From NCBI GenBank assembly GCA_039707465.1, contig CM077648.1, positions 75,327,119-75,391,118 of the forward strand: a stretch of DNA of 64,000 nt, given 5' to 3'. Source of the DNA: Rhabdophis nuchalis. Lineage: Eukaryota; Chordata; Lepidosauria; Squamata; Natricidae. Made by a program: the position numbers and the translations under genes. The notes below the pieces were generated by a model. That model made no database searches. It saw only the letters and a list, made by a program, of their open reading frames with translations, and was not told the origin of the DNA. Below, in pieces: positions 46,193 through 59,535 of the stretch; the first letter of the stretch is position 1, and each line of letters opens with the position of its first letter.

Positions 46193-49100
46193 TTATACTA
46201 CTGGTAATTTGAGTGCATTACTCACAATGTTTCTTTTGAATTAATATTGTTTTCATTTTAGGCAGTTCTGCAATAGTGGGATAACTTCAGGTAGGGAATA
46301 GTTATTTTCAGGGAATGGTTGCATGTGGAACTGACTGTAGACTTATTCTAGAAAGTTGGTACCGGAGAGTTAGCAAGCTGCTATGACGAGGAGAGGCAAG
46401 ATTAGCTACCAGCAATGATATTGCTAAAAGAATGAAAGAAGAGAGGGCAGGAAAGCAGGAAAACACTGAGCACTGGAGATCGAACTTTGAAGTAAGAGCT
46501 GCAATTCTAAGAATTAATTTTCCATTGGCAACAAGTAATTTGGAAGCTATAGAATGAGATCTATTTCTCTTGCTCCTATGAGTGCTTTCATAAGAGATTG
46601 TTACTCTCAACAGATTTTACTTTATATAATACTTTTTTATAGTCAGGAGGAACACCCCACCCCCCAACTCATGTTTGCATGCTTGAAGTATCCTCCAGTG
46701 TGGTGTCTAACTCCTGAAATCTTTTCCATTAGCAGAGTCTCCTGAGGAATGTTTTTCTGCGTGTATGTTTTAAAATATCTGTGAGCTTTATATATGCACT
46801 TATTACTGAGCTGCAAGGAATTAGAAAAAAATATATATTGGGGTATCTGTCTCTGGCTATTCCTAGAATTAGTTGGGTGAATTACAATATACAATTTGTC
46901 AGAAAAGTCATTTTCAAAAAGTTCTGACATAATCTTTCAAAATAGGTTCATGGAAGGTGATTTCTTAATCATAGACTTTAAAATAATAATTTGCCTACTT
47001 TAATCCATGAGTCTGATCCTCATTTATAATGAGTAGTACCTAATATGCAGTTTATGGAAATTTTGCTTTGAAGTCTGAAGCATGACTATTTTTTTGTAAT
47101 CTTTGAACCCAGTATTGAATGCAAGTGACTAGTTTCCTAAAAGTATTTATTTACTGGATCAGAATGGCCTTGGGAATAATTTATAAGCATAGGGCTAAAA
47201 GTACTTTCTGTAAAGGAAATACAAAGTTAAATGAAAACAGTTGGAAGAATGTTATGTCAGGTTCATAGAAAGGTGAACTCATTTCTTACTGGAGTGAATA
47301 CCTATCATCTAGCCTATCATCAGGTCTTCTACGAATGTATTAGCATGGCAGGCAATCTTATATTTGCTGGCAAAAATTTGAATAACAGATATTTATCAGA
47401 AGAAAGTTGATGTGTTCATTCATTCATTCATTCATTCATTCATTCATTGTCCTGATTTTAAGGTTAAGGGTTGAGGGAATGTTAACACTGCTTTTACAAA
47501 GGTAGGATAATAAATACATTATAATTTTGTTCACAATCCTTGTAAAAGAAGAACTGACTTTGGCAGCTATTACATTTTGGCAGCTATTAAACAGTATTAC
47601 TGCAACTTTTAAATTAAACTTACCAGTCTGCTTCTTAAATACTGGGAACCAAAAAGAAAAGTTATCAAGAATAAAGAAAATAACTGAAAGTGAAAGGACA
47701 CATCCCCTTAAAGTGATGGTTTTCATTTGATAAATAATAGCCAATTCCTTTTGTGCCTGTTGACAAGGCATTCAACAGGATGGCTGAAAGTGGTTGGAGA
47801 GAAGGCTTGTAGGCCCCCTTAATGAGAAATAAGTGACTGGGAGCACAGCTGAGAAGTGATAAATCAACTCACTAAATCCAGACACTGCATCTCGGGACTG
47901 TGCCTGCATCAGAGAAAACCAGTAAAACTAGTGTATCTGTAAATGAATGTCCAACACTTTAATATGAATCTGTTCTACTACTGCTCTGCCTCCCACATAA
48001 TCTTCTGCAGCCAATTTAAAAACATTTTTAGAGGGCCAGAATAGGCAGATTTGAAATTAAATGAGATGCAATGACTGAAGTAGTCATTACTTGCAGTATT
48101 TCATAAAAAGAACACTTGAAGCATTAATTTTTATTTACATGTACATGGAAATAAAGCATCCACTGTTCGATGTAGTTTATAGACTCATGGTAGCTGCATT
48201 TTCACAGAAGGAAGCCAGCCAGCCTTGTCACATAAAGATACTGAGAATAAAATATGTTTATTTGTGTTCTGATATTTCCACATTGGCATAGGAGCTTTAA
48301 GATAATGCATAATTGCAGAAATAGCAATGTTATACATTTTTTCTGTTTAAATAATGGATACTTTGAAGGATTCTGAAAGGAAAATAGAAACGTGTCTTGC
48401 ATGTGTCTAGTTGATAAGCACACATTTGGGTGATATATTGTATGTTCACTGATGGCAGAAGTCTGAATTAAAGACCAAACACTATAAGGAATTAGCTTGT
48501 CTTGTACTCAGGATCAGAAAATAGGTCTGCCTCTGAAACTCTGGCAGTGAAAACTGCTGAAAATATTTAGAAAACAGAAACAAAAATATAATCCTCCTGA
48601 AGGGGTGTGTGTGTGTGTGTACACGAACACACACACAACACATCACAAATGCATGGCTTTTCAGAATGGTATTTCTGAAAGCTATAGGAGTGGGTGTACC
48701 TTGACAGCATGGGCATGGGTTAGAAGCCGCAGAAGCACTAAATACATTTTATTTTCCAGGTACATTATATAGAATTGTACATTTGTGCCTAATTGCTTGG
48801 AGAAGCTTACATCTGCAGAATACAATAATCTGTTTTTGTCATTAAGGTAGCATTTAAGGTAGCATAGCATTGCTATCATGTTGAGGCCATTTTTAGCACA
48901 ACTTCTCCAGTGTTTCTACGTAGTGTACAAATGCAGCAAAATGTAATGGTCATGAACATCTGAAATTCTATTTTGATCTCTCAGTAAATAGCATCAGAAA
49001 CATGTAAATAATACATGTTGAGCACTAGGCCAGGGAGAAATGGTTTTACCTTTTCAGTTCCCAGTCTCGTTTTGCAGTATTTATTATGATATTTCACGGG

Positions 49101-49950
49101 ATTGCATTTATGTATGACATATTTTCAGAGTTGCCTTTGACTTTGATTATGGTGATGGACAGATCTGAACATATATTAAATGAGGCCACTTTTAGCTGCT
49201 AGCTTCATTTGGTTATACTAAGCAAATGCCATTTGAATCAATTACTCTGGGTATGTTTTTTTCAACTGACTTTTTGTATATTTATTCACTAGATTTATAT
49301 CTTCTCTGCAAGACCTTCCATTTTACCCCATAGCAACTGTGGAGGTTCACTGCAATATTCTTTGCAACAGATTAAAAGTTTACTACTGGAATAAAAAATG
49401 CAAAAAATGTATGTTATTCCCTTTTTGATCTATAATTAATGCTTTGGAATGTTTCTTTTTTTGTGGAGTATAACAAGCAGGGTTCCAACAGTATTTAAAG
49501 CTTATTATTTTGCCATACACTATTCATTATATAAGCATAGATTTTAAAATAAATGATTTTCCTGCATAAGATTTCCTCTACTACTTGGCAATGATTAAAC
49601 TATTGACTCTTCATTTTTTTATAAACTCTAATATAAGTCCCAGTTTTGTGTATGTCTTTAAGAATACTGAAATTAACAGTTCAGAAAATGATTAAATTGA
49701 GATCATATGTGCTTTTTTTGTTAAATTCCTTAATATTTTTTATTTTATTTATTCTATATTTATTATGGTACAAATAAATAACTAAAAACAGTTTAAAAGA
49801 CACACAGTAAGAATTAGTTTCTTTTGTCTTTTTGTCTAATATGTCCTCACCATTAAATAGTAAAATTTGCCATTGAACATATATACGTAGCTGAGGGTTG
49901 AAATGTTAGGTATTTTGGCTTGCTTCTCTTCCTACAAATATTCATCATCA
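46193..49950. other. TRHDE intron 2, mostly unassigned
   Basis: Holds only an ATTC microsatellite (47415-47448) and a GT/CA run (48605-48640); no gene recognised. Confidence 0.5.
47415..47448. repeat. ATTC microsatellite
   Basis: Eight perfect CATT units. Confidence 0.9.
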
Positions 49951-49958
49951 CACTAGAT

Positions 49959-50033
49959 CAGGGGTCTCCAACCTTTGCAACTTTTAAGTCTGAAGTCCTT
50001 CAGACTTAAAGTTGCAAAGGTTGGAGACCCCTG
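49959..50033. mobile_element. Palindromic hAT-type MITE, short copy
   Basis: A 75-bp version lacking the central part. It has an exact 8-bp duplication, cactagat (49951-49958 and 50034-50041). The shared outer 35 bp with the other copies is intact. Confidence 0.9.
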
Positions 50034-50379
50034 CACTAGATAATAGTAAATACAGTACTCCTGCATTTGTTGGCTGTTTATATGTGGCAGCTTGTCCTAC
50101 CAGATTTTATTGGTATTTTTTTCCCAAAATTGCTTTTTTGATGTGCCGTTGCTTCTTCTTTGATTCTAATGTTGATTTCTATATGAGTAATGTTGACCCA
50201 GCTCAATACTGGTTCATTTTATCGGGTATGATAAGCCAATAATCATGCTGAGTCATTGAAGTGTGGTTAGCATTTTATTTCTGCACAGAATTAAAGAGAG
50301 GAATGCTTGGGATGCAAGTCCAAGTCGTACTCTTTTATATCATAAATCCATATAATGTCCCGATCTTTCATCGCTTGTG

Positions 50380-50830
50380 CCTGATGGTTAAGACATGCAG
50401 TTTAGGCTAAGAACCCATAATAATTATGAGGGGTGCACTTAATTAGCTCATCTCTCGACCTTTGGGTTTATTTTTTAAAGCATGCTAATGATGAACTTTT
50501 TACCGCTGAGTCCTTGGTAGAACATTCTTGACCACGGCTAAGTTAAATGTCATGTTACCTTTCCGTGTTCCAGTAATGGTCAGTCCCCTTAGCTCTGTTG
50601 ACATATGCCAGAGCACATGCTGACTGACTGCTAATTTTAGCTAAAGCCCAAATAAGAGTGTTCTAAGACAGAGTAGATCTCGTTCAAGCTAATTCGTGGC
50701 TAATTCATGGCTCACTTGCAAAAGCCCCTAATAGTCTCCTAATAAATTAATAGGTAAGCTATTAATCAGGCCATCATGTTCATGGATCTGTGCTCTCAGG
50801 TTTTGACTTGCTTGCCACATATAGTGATTT
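50380..50830. promoter_or_regulatory. Candidate conserved non-coding element
   Basis: A block of balanced composition and high complexity in an AT-rich intron. It has several homeodomain-like cores (TAATTA, CTAATTTTAG, TAATAAATTAATA) and no repeat or coding signature. It looks unlike the neighbouring sequence. This is inference; only a multi-species alignment can confirm it. Confidence 0.25.
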
Positions 50831-53800
50831 GCACAGCCCTTATATGCTACCTTGTCGATTATTCTTGTTTTGTCACTTTTAGCTGTTTGGATTTGCTAAG
50901 GATGCTTAGAGTAGATTTTTTTGGTTTATGCTTTTGATACATGGTAGCAATACCTTTTTCATGGGTTGTTTAGCTGTTGGCTGCATGGATAGACCCAAAA
51001 CTTCAAAAAAGAAATACTATTATCAGTGGCTGTTCTATGTTAGACGGTAAAATGTATTTTATAGTGGCTGCTATAATTATTTAAAATGTATTTATAGTGG
51101 CTGGCCACTATAAACAAAAGTGGGTGAAAAAACTGTGTCTTGGAAAAAATATTATTTATCTAAGAGAAATTGTTCAAAATATTGTAAACAACTTTCACTC
51201 ACTGAACAAAACTGAATTTTCAAATATAAGTGCTGTTTCTCTAGTGGCACTAGGTATATTTTCTTGTCATGCTCAGTAAATATACAATAGGTTTATTTTT
51301 AAATATGTTTGCATGTTCATTTTTTCTCTCTTAGTTGTGTTTGTAATCTCTGTTTCTTGCTAGCCTGGCCCTATGGTCATCAAAATATGTTAATTTTTTT
51401 GTATTAATATAGTGCTATATTTTAGAAATAAGGGCATAAGTTGTTCCATTCAAAATGTGTTAATAATTTCTAACAGTGATAGACTCAGCTTTTCATAACT
51501 TCCATGATGGGCAAGAATCAATTAACCAGAAGATTAGTCATGTATGTCTAATCAACTTAGATTAAAACAGATTTAAGAAAGGATTTAGATATGGTTTGCA
51601 GGGTTGCTGTTGTGTAAATAGTTAAGAATATGTTTTATGAGCTGCATTGAGGGCAGGCTTTCTGGCTCTAACCTAGCAGAAGCTACCCACACGGTTCATG
51701 GAGCATGGCTACCTAAGAATCCTTATTGTACGTTAGAATAAAACTACAGTACTTAAAGCACTTGACTGCTCTCTATTAATGGAAGGGTGCAGTCCTTATC
51801 CCTATTGCAGTTTAAATTCAGTGCTTCTTTGTTATGCCTTTCCCATAGCTTAACAAACACCTTGCCTTGCATTTTTCAAGCTTGATGCTAGATGGCATTC
51901 CTGCCCTGGGAAATTACACCTTCCAATGTATCTCCCACTGCTTTTTTTTAAATGCAAATCTTACCACAGTACTGTAACTCATGCTTTGATAGATTCCTGT
52001 GTGGGGACAAGCAAGTTTATGATGTTGCTAAATGAAGCAATGACTAAACTCATGGCAATCCATAATCAGTCCATAATAAAAAACAAAGTCTCACAACAAT
52101 ACATCAATAGGCTCAGGGGCCAAATGGGAAATCAAGAGCACAAAGTGGTGTTGAATACTCACACATTCAAACAGTGTCATCAGAAGCTTATATAATTAGA
52201 GCTTTACTACTGAGCAATTCCATCTTCCATTTTCAATTCCATTTTACCCTAAGAATATCAGCAGCATTTATTTTTATCAAACACAGATTTACCACCATAA
52301 ATCTTTTTTAATAACTACTTTTTTCAAAAATTATTGCAGTTCATGTGTGATACATGGAGATTCCTGCAACACAGTTGGAAGGTTGGGCCCTTTTTAGTTC
52401 AGCAGGAGACAACATGTTTATTTCTATTCTTATTTTATCTGTGCTGGTCAGCAGCTTCTGGATACAACTTGAAAAGCTATTTCAATGTTTAAAATTATCT
52501 TCCACATATTTATTTCCAAAGTTTGTTAGAAGATGCTTGCTTTAAAGGCAGACTTTGAACAAACTTCAAAGGGTCTCCTCAGGAGTTGCATTGTCATTAT
52601 GCAACTCCTGTGGGAATATTGTCTGGCCACCGATAATTTGTTAGTACTCAAAGCCTTGCCTGAAATACCCAAATAAGTATTTAAAAGTATTAAGGCTAGG
52701 AAAGAGGGTAATATAAAGTGTTGCTCTATTGATTTTTTTTATTTTGATTATATATTTTGCAATGCAAATACTGCCTGCATGCTTCTGTTAAGAAGGAGTA
52801 TGAAAATAAACTAATGGAGTTTATTTTCAGGTAAGTGGGTTAGGAATTAAAACTGTAAAGAACATTCTGCATAATAATCTAAAAACATGAAAGAACTGGG
52901 TAATGTTTTTTAAATGCCGTGTTAGAAAATTAAACATGAATCAGAACTAATCTAGCAATATGATAAAAATAAAAAGCAGAGCACAACTAACAATTCATAA
53001 TTAATTAGGTTCAGTTTTTAGAAATAACAAATTAGAACAAAGTGAAAGATTCAATAAATACTTATTTGTTTTTAATACTGTTCTATAAATTTTTGAATAC
53101 AATGATGCTGACAAGATGTTAATAACGTTATCATAATTAATTCAAAATTTTGAAGGACTTTTAAAAATAAATTCCATAGTACAAAATTTCATGTAAAATT
53201 GCACGTTACAAAAATATCTTACTCATCTGTGGCATTTTAATGGCTAATCATTAATTAATTTGTAACCTGTGATCTCTATGGAAAAAGACTGTATTCCACT
53301 GAAATTTTCTGGAATATAACTGGTTTTGCCTATAAATATGCAGCAATTGGTGTCTGAGCAAAATAAAATTCGGCTCAACTGGAATTTATGGCAGCTGGAT
53401 TTAGTTAATGTGAGCAGAAGATCTAAAAATAAACAGAAATCCATGTCTTGGAAAAAGCTTTGGCTGCAAATATTTTAACTTCTGAGATACTATGGAATAA
53501 GCTATCTAAAGGAAAATACAACAAAATATATTCAGTTGAAATGTCTACTTATACCAACATTAATTTAGATGAAAAGAAATAGAAGAACATGTTTTGTATA
53601 AGTATCTTCTGAAAACTGATTTGACTAGATTAATATCAACTCTTAAGAATTTCAGCAACTATTTCTGAGGGAGATATTTATTGTTATTTTATAAGTATAA
53701 AGAAATAATTCAATAGTATTGGCCACCAACAATTCTATTCGGAGGCTCCTAATTTCTAGAATATTGTTTTGGAGAGCCCATGGGACTAGTGAAATTGCTC

Positions 53801-54018
53801 AACAGTAGCTTTATTATTGTGGTTAAAATTCTTTGTCTCTTACGTGTTGTGAGTTTTTAAAATATTTTTAGTGATGGTTTTATATAACATTATAATTCAT
53901 TATGAATTGCTGTATTTTGCCCAGAGATCATTTTTATGAAATGTATGTATGTATGTATGTATATATATGATAAATAGAATATATATATTGGTGGTGTTGC
54001 TGACAGGTAAGCGAGAGA
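50831..54018. other. TRHDE intron 2, no recognised feature
   Basis: AT-rich; no supported gene or repeat apart from a GTAT run at 53941-53962. Confidence 0.45.
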
Positions 54019-54020
54019 TA

Positions 54021-54273
54021 CCCTGTTTCCCTGAAAATAAGACCTGCCCGGATAATAAGCCCAATTGCGCTTTTGAACTCATGCGCTAAAATAAACCCTC
54101 CCTGAAAATAAGCCCTCCCCCCAAATATTGCAACATAGCAGCAGCCATGAGGTGACCATGCTCGCCACTTCCTGCACCTCAAAAGTAATAAGACCTCCAC
54201 AAAAATAAGGCCAAGTGCTTATTTCGGGGGTCAAAAGAAAATAAGACCTTGTCTTATTTTTGAGGAAACAGGG
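54021..54273. mobile_element. MITE with CCCTGTTTCC termini and TA flanks
   Basis: Terminal inverted repeats CCCTGTTTCCCTGAAAATAA and its complement near TTATTTTTGAGGAAACAGGG, flanked by TA on both sides (54019-54020 and 54274-54275). TA duplication suggests a Tc1/mariner-type element; other superfamilies are possible. The interior repeats AATAAG-CCCTC words and carries no ORF. Confidence 0.65.
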
Positions 54274-55269
54274 TAGAATAAAATACAGTATAAACAAAGT
54301 TTGGATTTTAGGAACAAGGGGTGGGGAAAGCTTGATGTGCTCATCTTTTGGTTCATCTTATTGCATGGCTCCTGTCCTAGGCCCACTACCATTCATGTTG
54401 CCTCCCAAGGAAGAGCACCAGATAGAGATACTTATCACTAAGTTCCACTGTTTACTATCTCCCATTTTTCATGCTACGTAATTAAATTCTGTATTCAACT
54501 AAAGACAAAGAGAATAATTATTTAAAAAGTGTCCTGTATCTAGATCTTTAAAAGTCTTGTAAAATTTGATGAATAAGTCATGATTGTTATAATTGTTATA
54601 GTGGCTGAAGTTCTGTTTTTTGACCACTGCATGCCCTATGGGCTAAGTGGCATGATTTCAAACTCCAGGTTGATTTGGGCACAGGTAATAGTTAATGGGT
54701 TGATGTTAGTGGAAGAGGAGGAACCCAGTTACCACAGTTATTGCTGCAGGATTTTCTGAAATGCTAGATATTTCAGAGCCTGGACTATCAAGTGAAAACT
54801 TTGAGCCAAACAATAGTAATAAACCAACTTTCCAAATTTATAAAACCAATCTGCTAAAAAGCTCAGCTGTTTGGGAGATGAAGGATCGTTGGCTTGATAG
54901 CATACTTGCTAACATGCTTAGAAGAGTATTTCTGGCTGTTAAGGTATATGATGCTTCAGTCAATTAGTACAATCATGCTTATTTGGCTATTACATGAATT
55001 TTGAAGGTCAAGAGTAATGATGCCCAGATACCAGTGAGAATGCCTGACTCGAAAAATCTTCCATGCCTATACTTTTTGGTGTAAGCATTGCACATGATAT
55101 ACTTCATACAAAAGTCATTCCTATCAATGACTGCTGCCGATTAGATTCAGTTGACTGCTGCAATGACTGAGTTATGGATCCTTTTCCTTCCCTATTTGTT
55201 GTTCTCTGAATAAAAAAGAAGCAAAATAAGAAGTCTTTGTTTAATTTTCCTTTTGGCAATAGTATGAAT

Positions 55270-55367
<98 letters not shown>
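55270..55367. repeat. TAA microsatellite at the L2 3' tail
   Basis: About 98 bp of nearly perfect TAA repeats, an expansion of the ATT tail seen as a short run in the copy at 4634-4654. Confidence 0.95.
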
Positions 55368-55544
55368 TTAATTTATAACCCGCTCTCTCTCCCCAAAGGG
55401 ACTCAAGGCGGGGCACAGGGAAATTAAAAATACATATAAAAACCACAAACAATACAGTATTAAAAAGAATTAAACTAAAACCCTGCGCTAAAATCCCATG
55501 TTAAAACTAAGACAAACCCCTAAAAAACCCTAAAAACAGTTAAG

Positions 55545-56657
55545 CTATCCCAAGCCGGCCAAGCAGAAGAAATGTGTTTTTAATTTTTGACAGAAGGAGC
55601 GGAGGTCCGTGGTTGTTCTAATTTCGGGGGGAAGGTCGTTCCAGAGGGTCGGGCCCGCCACAGAGAAGGCCCTTCCCCTGGGCGTCGCCCGCTGGCATAG
55701 CCTGGTGGACGGCACCCGGAGAAGTCCCTCTCTGTGGGAGCGGATCGGCCGCAGGGATGTATGAGGCAGGATGCGATCCCGCAGATAGCTAGGTCCCGTG
55801 CCATGGAGCGCTTTGAAGATGATGACCAGCACCTTGAAGCGCACCCGAAAGACGACAGGCAGCCAATGCAGCTCGCGCAGGAGTGATGTTACATGGGAAA
55901 ATCTAGAAGTTCCCATAACTGCCCGCGCGGCTGCATTCTGGACAAGCTGAAGTCTTCGGGTGCACCTCAAGGGGAGCCCCATGTAGAGAGCATTGCAGTA
56001 GTCCAGTCGGGATGTCACGAGAGCATGAGTGACTGTGCAAAGGGCACCCCGGTCCAGTAGGGGACGCAACTGGCGGACCAGGCGAACCTGGTAAAACGCC
56101 CTCCTGGCTACGGCCGTCACTTGATCTTCCATGGACAGCCGTGCATCAAGGAGGACGCCCAAGTTGCGTGCCCCATCTGCAGGGGTTAGATGTTCGCCCC
56201 CTATGGCCAGTGATAGAGTCAACTGGTTGTACCGGGATGTCGGGAACCACAGCCACTCGGTCTTGGATGGGTTGAGTGAGTCTGTTCCTTCCCATCCAGG
56301 CCCGCACGGCTTCCAGGCACTGGCACATCACCTCTACGGCATTGTTGGGGTGGTTTGGGGTAGATATATACAGCTGCGTGTCGTCAGCGTAGAGGTGGTA
56401 CTCTACCCCAAAACCACGGATGATCTCGCCCAGCGGCTTCATATATATGTTGAACAGGAGAGGCGAGAGGACCGACCCCTGAGGCACCCCACAAGTGAGG
56501 GGTCTTGAGGTCGACCTCTGCCCCCCTGCCAACACAAATTGCGATCGACCGGAGAGGTAGGAGGTGATCCACCGCAACACGGTGCCCCTCACCCCCAACC
56601 CCTCCAGCCGATGCAATAGGATACCATGGTCGATGATATCAAAAGCCGCTGAGAGGT
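55545..56657 (-). pseudogene. L2-type reverse transcriptase, C-terminal piece
   Basis: Contains [22 protein letters not shown] (in [12 protein letters not shown], about 56.4 kb) and the C-terminal LWNDLPPEIRTTTDL region. One frameshift near 56.22 kb separates the frames 56146-56703 and 55545-56222. The N-terminal part is on the far side of the nested insertion. Confidence 0.8.
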
Positions 56658-57076
56658 AGAGATCGTTTCCGGCTTCGGACACGGACGGACGTGGATTCCT
56701 CACGTCCGCCGCTGTGTTGCCTCAGCTGCGCTCTTGGGCGCGGGGGGGGATGGGCATAATCCCCCCCTCTGCACGGGCGGCTTGCGGTGAGGGCCCCCAT
56801 CTCAACGGCGGTCGGGGGGGCTGCTCCCACCTCGCCCTAGGGGCTGGGGAACTTTTGCGGGGGGAGCTTCCCCTTCGCCGAAGGAGCTGGAGGATTTTAA
56901 AAGGAGCTGAAACTCCGGGGCTGAATGGCTGCGCCGAGGCTCCGGATTAGAAAAATGGTATGTGCCTTATTTGGATTTTTTTTACATTCAATGTGATGAA
57001 AAGAGAAGATGGGGGGAGTTGGAAACAACCCCCCTGGAACTAAAGCGGCATTGGATAAAGAGTCCCGCGATGCGGA

Positions 57077-59050
57077 CTTCCGGTTCCGGCTCCAGCGGCG
57101 ACGGGCGAGCCTAGGGTTCGTCCGCCGCTTTGTTTCTTTTCCTGCCCCCCCAAGGGGGCGAGACGCCCCGTTTTTTGGGGGTTTCCCGTAGGGCCGGCTT
57201 GTTTGGGTTGCTCCCCCCCACGGCAGTGGGGAAGCGACCCTTGTCTTCGGCTCAGGTGGAGGAGGACATGCTGCGGGGGGTTTTCCCTTCGCCAAAGGAA
57301 GACGGCATCGTTCACTAACATGGAGAGAGCTGATCGGATGAGTCGGAAGGCTTCCCGGGGCTTCGGCTGCGAGGGGGAGAGTGAGTGATTTAAAACTTTT
57401 TTTTTCTTTGCTGTCAGCCTGGCTGAAAGAACTTGGAGGGGGGTGCTTGCTTGTTAAACCCCCCCTCGGATTTAAAGCGGCACTTGAAAATGGCTCCTCG
57501 CTGCGAGGAAGCGGATATCTTCAATCCGGATTGATTGCAACAAGGGAAAGTGATCTGCGGCTTGTATTGCAACAAAGTTTCTAGGTCTGGCTGGCTTGAA
57601 ACAATTTTTTTTTCCACTCTCTCCTTCTGGCTTTGAGCTTGGGCGGTGGAAGATGGCTGCCCTTTGTCCCTGAATGACTATTTTACTTATGGAAAATTCC
57701 CAGCATCTCTTTGTGATTTGGACTTCCTCTTGTTACTAACGAAGAAAAAAAATTTTTTGGATTTGTGATCTCTTTTCTGGAGTGCCTTCGTTATTATAAT
57801 TATTGATCTGGAAAACTGTTTCTCTCTTGGTTCCTGAACTTTACAATCCTGATTTGAACTTTTGGCTCCTGATTTGCCTCAACAGCCCCACCCAAAAAAC
57901 GCCATTTTAGTGGCATTGACTTTAACAGCTAATCATGGCACAAGAATCAGCACTGGCAAGCTTAGAATTAAGGATGGCTTCTCTTGAATCTGTTATACAA
58001 ACTTTGGTACAAGAAATCAAGGCCCAGAGAGAAGAAAATATCAACTTTAAAAAGGAGCTATTGGACACACGGAAACAAGTGCTGGAGAACACACAGAAGA
58101 ACGAAGAGTTGGAAGGGGGGCTGGCGGGGGCTAAGGGAGAGATTAAAAATGTTACCAATGAGGTTGTGGAAATAAACGGGCATGTGTCTAGGATTGATAT
58201 GGAAAGGATGACATATTTTTTGAGATTTCAGAATGTTTCTGAGGAACCTGGTGAATGTCTCCCTGAACTCATGAGCACAATTATAGCAGACTATTTGCAT
58301 AAACCTAAGGATGAGATCAGGGGGGACATTGACCTAGCCTACAGAATAAACTCTGCATATGCCAGGATAAATGAAGTACCCAGAGAGATACATGTTAAAT
58401 TTGTTAGAAGGTCAACCAGAGAGGAAATCTTGAAAGCGCAAAGAGGAGGTCCGTTAATTTACCAACAAAAGGAGGTTGCCATCCTGAAGCAGATCCCAAG
58501 AAAGATTAGAGAAGCGAGAAGGAAATTTTCCTTCTTGTCCAAAAAATGGTTTGATCACGGGATCTGGTTCAGGTGGGTGACGCCCGAAGGGATGCTGGTG
58601 TTCTGGGAAGGAGGAAGAGTGAGGATCAAAACAGTTGTTGAGGCGGAAGCCTTTCTTAAAAAACATTCCTCTGTCCTGGGGGAAGATCCAGGGGGGGCAG
58701 GGGGGGCGACGGCCCCGCCCGCTGGGGGCCTGGAAGGAGAGATAGAAGATACAATTGCCAAGAGACTTAGATCTAAAAAATAACTTTGCTTTGATTTTTT
58801 GAGTAATATTGTATAACATGTGTATCTGGATTTTTGTAAATGACTGACAGCATAGAACTGAGAACTTAGAAATATGTACTTGCTTTCACTTTGTAGTGTA
58901 TGAAAAATGTTTTTTGTTAATGATCTATTTTGAAGTCCCGGAAGGGCTGACGACTTTGACGTGAATGCTCTCAAAATTTCTTTGTATCCCTTACCCCACC
59001 CTATTGAAAAACTGTAAAACCAATATAACTTTTTCAATTAAAAAAAAAAA
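57077..59050 (+). mobile_element. ORF1-only L1-like element, copy 2 (complete)
   Basis: Inserted into copy 3 with an exact target duplication of at least 17 bp, gagtcccgcgatgcgga (57060-57076 and 59054-59070), preceded by a run of about 13 A. Same order and lengths as copy 1: 5' UTR starting CTTCCGGTTCCGGCTCCAGC, intact ORF1, and a 3' UTR of about 265 bp ending ACCAATATAACTTTTTCAAT. Youngest of the three nested elements here. Confidence 0.9.
57935..58783 (+). CDS. L1-type ORF1 protein, intact (282 aa), second copy
   Basis: Same length and domains as the ORF1 at 22929, about 91% identical by eye. The coiled-coil region is almost unchanged. Differences cluster around residues 103-122 (VSEEPGECLPELMST), 192-194 (REA) and the Gly-rich tail at 250-260. 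Open from ATG to stop with no frameshift. Whether it is ever expressed cannot be read from sequence. Confidence 0.85.
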   Translation: MAQESALASLELRMASLESVIQTLVQEIKAQREENINFKKELLDTRKQVLENTQKNEELEGGLAGAKGEIKNVTNEVVEINGHVSRIDMERMTYFLRFQNVSEEPGECLPELMSTIIADYLHKPKDEIRGDIDLAYRINSAYARINEVPREIHVKFVRRSTREEILKAQRGGPLIYQQKEVAILKQIPRKIREARRKFSFLSKKWFDHGIWFRWVTPEGMLVFWEGGRVRIKTVVEAEAFLKKHSSVLGEDPGGAGGATAPPAGGLEGEIEDTIAKRLRSKK

Positions 59051-59535
59051 AAAGAGTCCCGCGATGCGGAGAGAGTGAAAGTGACTTCCGTTGGATTTAT
59101 TGAAAAAGGAAGTTTCTTGTTAACTAAGGGATTGCTGTTAAACAATGTATCCTGAGCCTTGTTACATTTTAAATTGACTGTTTCGACTTTTGGTTTCTGC
59201 ACCCTGCCGGCAAGGCGGAAAGATGGCGTTCTCTTTGTTCCCAGGACAGAACTTTTTTTTTTTTTGGAAATAAGCATTCCTTTATTTCAACAAAATTAGG
59301 CTAACTTCAAAATATATAAGAAAAGGACCTGCTCTGGTGTCTTTTGGTGCTCTCCCCCTTCGTGAAACCTTCTGCTTTTGTTTGGAAAGTTTTTCCCTTT
59401 TTTCCTTTTTCTCTCTGGACGTTGCAAATTTAACTTGAACTACAGCTGCTTTTGTCTCGGACTTCACAGACTGCCTGCCCTGCAGCGCCATTTTTTTTCT
59501 TTCTTCTCTACGCACCAACACTTAAAACTTTAATT

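Noticed and set aside
55270..55452. Poly-Tyr frame
   Set aside because: Reads the TAA microsatellite on the other strand.
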